Origin: Nectonema munidae
Lineage: Eukaryota > Nematomorpha > Nectonematoida > Nectonematidae
Assembly (NCBI GenBank): GCA_030549495.1
Contig: JAUIRK010000142.1
Location: 694,001 to 758,000 of the forward strand
Length of the DNA: 64,000 nt
Direction: 5' to 3'
Shown here: in pieces, positions 59,056 to 64,000 of the stretch
Numbering within the stretch: position 1 is the first letter of the stretch
Layout of the letters: each line of letters begins with the position of its first letter
The notes under the pieces: generated by a model
Seen by the model: the letters and a program-made list of their open reading frames with translations, nothing else
Database searches by the model: none
What the model was told of the DNA's origin: nothing
Made by a program: the position numbers and the translations under genes

Positions 59056-61029
59056 AAAATTGATACCTTTTTGCGTAAGGCTCACAAGAATGTCAAATTC
59101 AACTTGTGGAAGATTTAAAAGAATTCATCTAAAAAAAGTTAGAATCTATGATTGAATACTTCTTTTTTTCTCACCCCATTTTATATCAAATCCACATTTC
59201 TCTTTATTCCACGCATAAACATGCTCATAAACGGATTATAATCAGATGTGTACTACTTAATCAACGTGTCATTGAAGCCATTCTTCAAATGAAGGAATTT
59301 TTTGTTTTTACGACATAACTCTATAACGATATTTCTCGCCAAATCTATAGAAAACATATGATTCTATTTAGGTCGGTGAAATTTAAAAGTAGCATTAAAA
59401 ATATATGTTAGTAATGATTATGCTGGAACAATTTTTTTTCTATATTATTAGCCTTTGTTCTTGCGCGTATCAATGAGGAAACGTAAATATTCTTGTGTAT
59501 TTTGGAATAGAGGTATACTCACCTTACCATAATCGTATTAAGTGTTGAGAATAAAATTTGTCAAAATGAAACTATGTTAAAGATTATGAAACATTATTAA
59601 GATCCGAAATGCTGTGAGAAATTTTGATATTTTTTCCAAGTAATGCAACAAATTTGAGAAGATAGCTTAAAAAACGTCACACTTCTAATCAGGACTTCTG
59701 AGTTAGAGCCTGAAAGATTAAAAATATGGCTCCGTGAAACTTAAATACACATTTGTTATGGAAGGATATTATAGTCAAAACCTGAACTATTTCTATTTTT
59801 CATATAATTTATTCAAATTTTCATCTCTTAAAGCTTCACCAACACAATTCATTATTGTTGCCATAAAAAATCTTATCCACGTTTCTAATTTTTTTTTTTG
59901 AATATTTTATCTTTCAATTTATTATTAATTATAAAATATTTACTGACGAGTGTAAAGGTAAGTTAATAGCGTATCATAGGTAGGTGTATTTTCATTAACG
60001 AAGCCCTTAATACACTCCTATGCCTAGGCATAAACATACTGCCATATACACAAAATCAAACGAAATATTTCTAGTTTCTGATCCAACTCTTCAATCTACA
60101 AGTACAAATCAGTCTAAAAAATATATGTTTTATATATTACTTCTCCCTTTTTATGTGTTTGAAAATGGGGGTTTTGAAATAGGAATATGTCAACCTCAGA
60201 TGTTAGAGATTGCTAGGCAAAATTTCAGTGTATGGAAACTTTCCTAGAACCTATAGTAATTCTAGTACTATTAGTTTTCATTACTTCTCTTTCTATATAT
60301 CATATGCGAAAACTACTAACACACCCCACAACACACTGTATTACATTCAATACATACATACCCTAATAATTGTCAACATATATTACGTAGATATGTATAT
60401 TAATAGATCTCTTTCTGCATCTGTAATATTTTCTTACAATACGCTAGGTGAAATATATGTATATCAATTATATATCTAGAAATAAGAAGTAAATAAAGCT
60501 TCCAAGTCCGAAAGGCAAAGCTTTCTTAGAGGGCTGGACTAGGAAGAACGTATACACTTTTATCTCAAGCGAGTTTCATAGAGGTGGGTTCGCCTCCTTT
60601 GTCTTCATTTATCGAAAGGCTTGAGTAGATATGATTTCAGTTATCCAGTATTTATATTCAAGATGGTGTTCTCTGTCAATGTATATATATATAATATAAA
60701 GCTAGTAATATTCTGCATGTTCTCTCTTTTATGAACATTACGTCTCGTGTAAAATCGTAAGCATATAAATATATAATAAAATTAAAGGGTAAATAATCTT
60801 CATCAATTGTAAGCATATAACAAAACAATTATATAATCAAGTTTTCTAGATATTGCGGTCATTTTTTTATTAATGATTAATAAAGTTGAAAGAGCTGGAG
60901 TCGTAGACTAAAATATTTCTGACCGGAGCCGAAGCCAGACAATTTTTTTCTGGCTCCCAAACCCTGCTTCTAGTATGTCACTTGTTTATTAAAAAATTGA
61001 TTCTAGCTATACAACCTATATAATATATA
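59056..61029. other. Intergenic, no gene recognised
   Basis: AT-rich. Two overlapping plus-strand frames (60020-60479) are low-complexity and not called as genes. The patch 60890-60965 has GGAGTCGTAGAC, GGAGCCGAAGCC and CTGGCTCCC words like those near 58.2 kb. Confidence 0.5.
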
Positions 61030-61215
61030 ATCTAGAACAGTGATTCCAAAACTGGGGGGGGGGGGCATCCCACTAATACGGCGTGAGAATTCTTCAAGCA
61101 GGGGGTGTGAGTGTATCTAACATTACATGATTTTATATGTGCATTGTATTTTATACATCAGCATAAAGATAAGAAAAAAATATACAGAAAGAGGCAATCA
61201 ACACATCTCGATTAA

Positions 61216-61438
61216 CCCGTTAACGACCAGAATAATCAGACGATATCTAGCATAAAGCAGAAGATTTGTATTACCCGTTAACGACCAGAATAATCAGACG
61301 ATATCTAATGTAAAGCAGAAGATTTGTATTAAAGAGCTTTGATAAACGCAGACGATTTTATTTTTGTAATGAATTTATAAACGCGGACGATTCACATTTT
61401 TGTAAAGTCGACATATGTCGACTGTGGTCGATAACCGG
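61216..61438 (+). repeat. TTAA-flanked module 1 with tandem 58-bp duplication
   Basis: TTAA, then CCCGTTAACGACC ... GGTCGATAACCGG, then TTAA: inverted ends with the target used by piggyBac-type transposons. The first 58 bases (61216-61273) are repeated at 61274-61331 with few changes. GCAGACGAT-like words occur about four times, and a perfect 16-bp palindrome GTCGACATATGTCGAC lies at 61407-61422. Confidence 0.65.
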
Positions 61439-62623
61439 TTAAACTGTCAAACGCACATCAAATGAAATATTTTCATACAATCCAATTTGATATAAATGTT
61501 GTTTATGTTTTTTCAGTCGATAAAAATTTTTTTAACATAACTTACTTTTTTGAGTGAATAATTCAATGTGTATTTGGCTGCCTAGATAGACGGGGTGGTG
61601 GTCAATCCTTTTAACTTGTTTGGTCGACGAATTATATTGTTATTCGAAACAACTCTAATCCATTTCCGTGTATAGTTCTCTTATCCCCGACATGAGATAC
61701 GTGTAAGATGGAAGTTGTCTCAACCACTGAAGAATAAACAGCCTGATAACGGAAATCATAAGACTTGATTTGGAAACCTACGCATTGATGATGATGATGG
61801 AAATATGCTGAAGCGTTTGTATGAATTTAAAGATAAAATGGAATTTTTTGCAATATCAAAAAAAAAGAAAATTTATATGATGCTTTTATAAAAAAATATT
61901 TCAACATAGATTATTATCTATTTTAAAGATTTTTTGAAAAGACTCAACTTCACGACAGAAATGCAAGCAGTGTATTGCACACTACGATATGATCAGCGCT
62001 TTTGTTGAAAAAATTAACTCTGCAGACGGAAAGTCCACGTTGAAAACTTCTATTCGTTTTTTCATCTTAATGAATCTATCGGATAACTTAGGACAGTATA
62101 GTATAGTGGAGATATGAAGAAAGAAATCTTGTATATTTGGATTCGCTTTATGAAGAATTTTACAATATATTCCACATGTTTCAGTGCATAAAGTTACTTG
62201 GAAACGGACACAAAAAACGTTCAATATTCATGTTGATTCATTGGACACTTGAATAATTTCGTGCAAAATATCATTACATTTTTCCTTTTTTGTCGGCCTA
62301 TCTTTCTGAGGTAGATTTTTCCACCCATGTATTAAAACAAAACAACGAAATCGATGTGCTGTCCAAAACGATTTGCGTTGTTCACTTTCTTCCTTTCGGC
62401 CTAGAATTGTTTATCTTGTGAAAACTAAACAACAACACCCACTACGCCCTTGTCATAACAATTTATGTCTTAAAAACATTGGACTTTTTTTTCAATAATA
62501 TTTTTTCATAAACGTTGTAATGTAATTTACTTTTGTGTATGCATACTAAAAATGAAGTGCGGATTTAACAAATGCTATTAATTAGTACATTTCAATTATT
62601 TTTCATTTTTAAAGGATCTTTAA

Positions 62624-62752
62624 CCCATTTACGGCCAATGTTCCTATTTTGGAACATAAGCAATTTCATCTTCGTCTGCTTTTTTCAATGACTTTGAATA
62701 TAAATCGTCTGCGTTTTTTAGATATCGTCTGCTTTGCTTGGCCTTAAATGGT
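62624..62752 (-). repeat. TTAA-flanked module 2, inverted relative to module 1
   Basis: TTAA, then CCCATTTACGGCC ... GGCCTTAAATGGT, then TTAA. On the minus strand it carries GCAGACGATATCTA, GCAGACGATTTA and GCAGACGAAG, the words seen in module 1, and a near-palindrome GTTCCTATTTTGGAAC close to one end. The two modules are related but clearly diverged. Confidence 0.6.
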
Positions 62753-62808
62753 TTAATGAGTAAAAAGAGGGCGGTTTTTCAAAAAAGTTTGGAACCACTG
62801 ATCTAGAA

Positions 62809-64000
62809 AAAACTAGATTTTACCTAATTGTTTCATTATGAGCCTGCATTTGATAGGGAATACCCAAATTTTAAAGGTCTTAATGATGATATTGTGCAGT
62901 TAAAAATTGCTTCTTTAGCTTTCAAAAGTTGATACTACATATTGACAGGATATAAGTCAGTTCAGTTGCTGGTGTTGTCTGAATACATCAATATAGTGGT
63001 TTTACGACAATTGCCCCAACATATTTAAAAATAAGAAAAAGTTATTGAACTATCATTTTACATTTTGGGCTAGAATTTAATCACCGATTAATTAAATCAG
63101 AAATACCAACTTTAAATTATCCACATCTCAAAAACTAACTCTATTGAGATTACATTTATTAAATATGCCAGGGGCAATTATCCTAAGGGATGTTGTCCGA
63201 ATGCATCAATATAGCAATTTCCTTGCTTTCATTATGTTCATATGAGATTTTTAAGTTTACCTTATCCTCAGTAAATGACCATTTCTTGATGTTTGATCAG
63301 CCGCTCAAAAATTGTAAAAAATACGATTTTAATTCATTAATTTGTGATTTATATAATATAAAAAGCTTAAGAAAAATATTCATCTCTGAACATCTTTTTA
63401 TATGTTTTTTTTCAATTAAAAAAAATTTCTTACTATTTATTTTTATTGGCCAAGTGCTTTCTTATTTTTACAAAAGTGAGTTTATTTTGTGCTTTTATTA
63501 AAAATACTTTATACAGATTCAAGTTTAAAAATTTAGTTAAAATACTTTTTTTTAAAAAAATACCATTTCTAAAAAAATGATAAAAATATATGTTTTCCGC
63601 CTTAGAAATGTGACTTTATGAAATTTCTTCCAATGAAATTTTTTTCTTCTTCCATTGTAAAAATTTATTTACGCATTCGTTCGATGAATTACTATAGACT
63701 GAGAGAAAATGAATCTTATGGTGTTAAAGTTCAACTTTTCTCTTTTCGATTCCCAGTTGTAGCAATGGGAAAGGAGATTGTGGAGTGTAAGGGAAAATAG
63801 CGGACTCCGATTTCAAGAACTTACATAAATCCAGCTCCAAATACTTAAAAATTTAAAATATTTAAAGCGACTCTTTTTTCCAACATCCTTTAAAGATGGA
63901 CCCCTCCATAGTATAGAGACTCATTTTTTCGTTATTGATTTGAATAACTCCGCGATCTTATTTTTCGAGATCAACTTCCCTCTTGTTTTTTTCTTTAAAA
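62809..64000. other. AT-rich flank, no gene recognised
   Basis: A 103-codon plus-strand frame at 63190 and a 60-codon frame at 63618 are hydrophobic or basic without family signatures. The window ends in intergenic sequence. Confidence 0.5.

Larger units (their letters stand above)
61038..62800 (+). mobile_element. hAT element (1,763 bp) with perfect 8-bp target duplication and ZBED5-like relic
   Basis: The left end is CAGTGATTCCAAAACTGGGG followed by a G run. The right end, reversed, is CAGTGGTTCCAAACTTTTTT. Both sides carry ATCTAGAA (61030-61037 and 62801-62808). Between about 61780 and 62090 the plus strand has GNMLKRLYEFKDKMEFF and decayed sequence matching the 15.2-15.5 kb relic: TGCACACTACGATAT and GCTTTTGTTGAAAAA occur in both. 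It is therefore a deletion derivative of a ZBED5-type hAT element, inactive, but with ends that a related transposase might have used. Two TTAA-flanked modules lie inside it. Confidence 0.9.

Overview
This is an AT-rich (roughly 70% A+T by eye), gene-poor, repeat-dense piece of an animal nuclear genome. Spliced metazoan genes, GT-AG introns ranging from about 50 bp to 5.3 kb, AATAAA signals, non-LTR retrotransposons, a tRNA-derived SINE, and hAT and piggyBac relics rule out a bacterial, organellar or plasmid source. The gene style and repeat mix fit an arthropod, perhaps a crustacean such as a parasitic copepod. That last step is inference and is weakly supported.

Layout. 1-8.0 kb is intergenic, with two pogo-like transposon ends, a promoter-like island near 1.7 kb, a 112-bp hairpin and a SINE. 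8.1-10.9 kb holds DCAF7/WDR68, a WD40 scaffold of CUL4-DDB1 and DYRK/HIPK complexes, in two coding exons on the plus strand. 11.7-13.7 kb carries a hAT fragment and a broken copy of an uncharacterised multi-copy protein family. 14.4-21.35 kb is a neuronal calcium sensor (NCS) gene on the minus strand, recovered in three coding exons. Its 5.3-kb intron contains a hAT relic, a minisatellite and what looks like an unnamed three-exon micro-gene on the opposite strand.

22.6-31.3 kb has two independent piggyBac relics and another hAT C-terminus. 34.7-37.2 kb is a decayed LINE, followed by the second SINE copy. 40.4-46.4 kb has small inverted-repeat elements and a further hAT relic. 49.5-50.8 kb is a remarkable ~1.3-kb CAT-trinucleotide array, directly followed by a nested LINE complex to 56.35 kb. 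57.2-57.7 kb is a compact CAP-Gly-domain gene with very short introns. 58.5-59.05 kb and 61.04-62.80 kb are two hAT elements whose ends and perfect 8-bp target-site duplications can be read directly. The second contains two related TTAA-flanked modules.

The host genes do not form a pathway: one is a ubiquitin-ligase/kinase scaffold, one a calcium sensor, one probably microtubule-binding, one unknown. The unexplained signals I rate highest are a 13-15 bp motif (TTAACGCCATCTAYA) repeated at least five times across 32 kb, the nested micro-gene, the composite hAT element, and the CAT array. No retroviral, LTR or other virus-derived element was recognised. No computed alignment was available: all homology statements come from recognising motifs in translated sequence.
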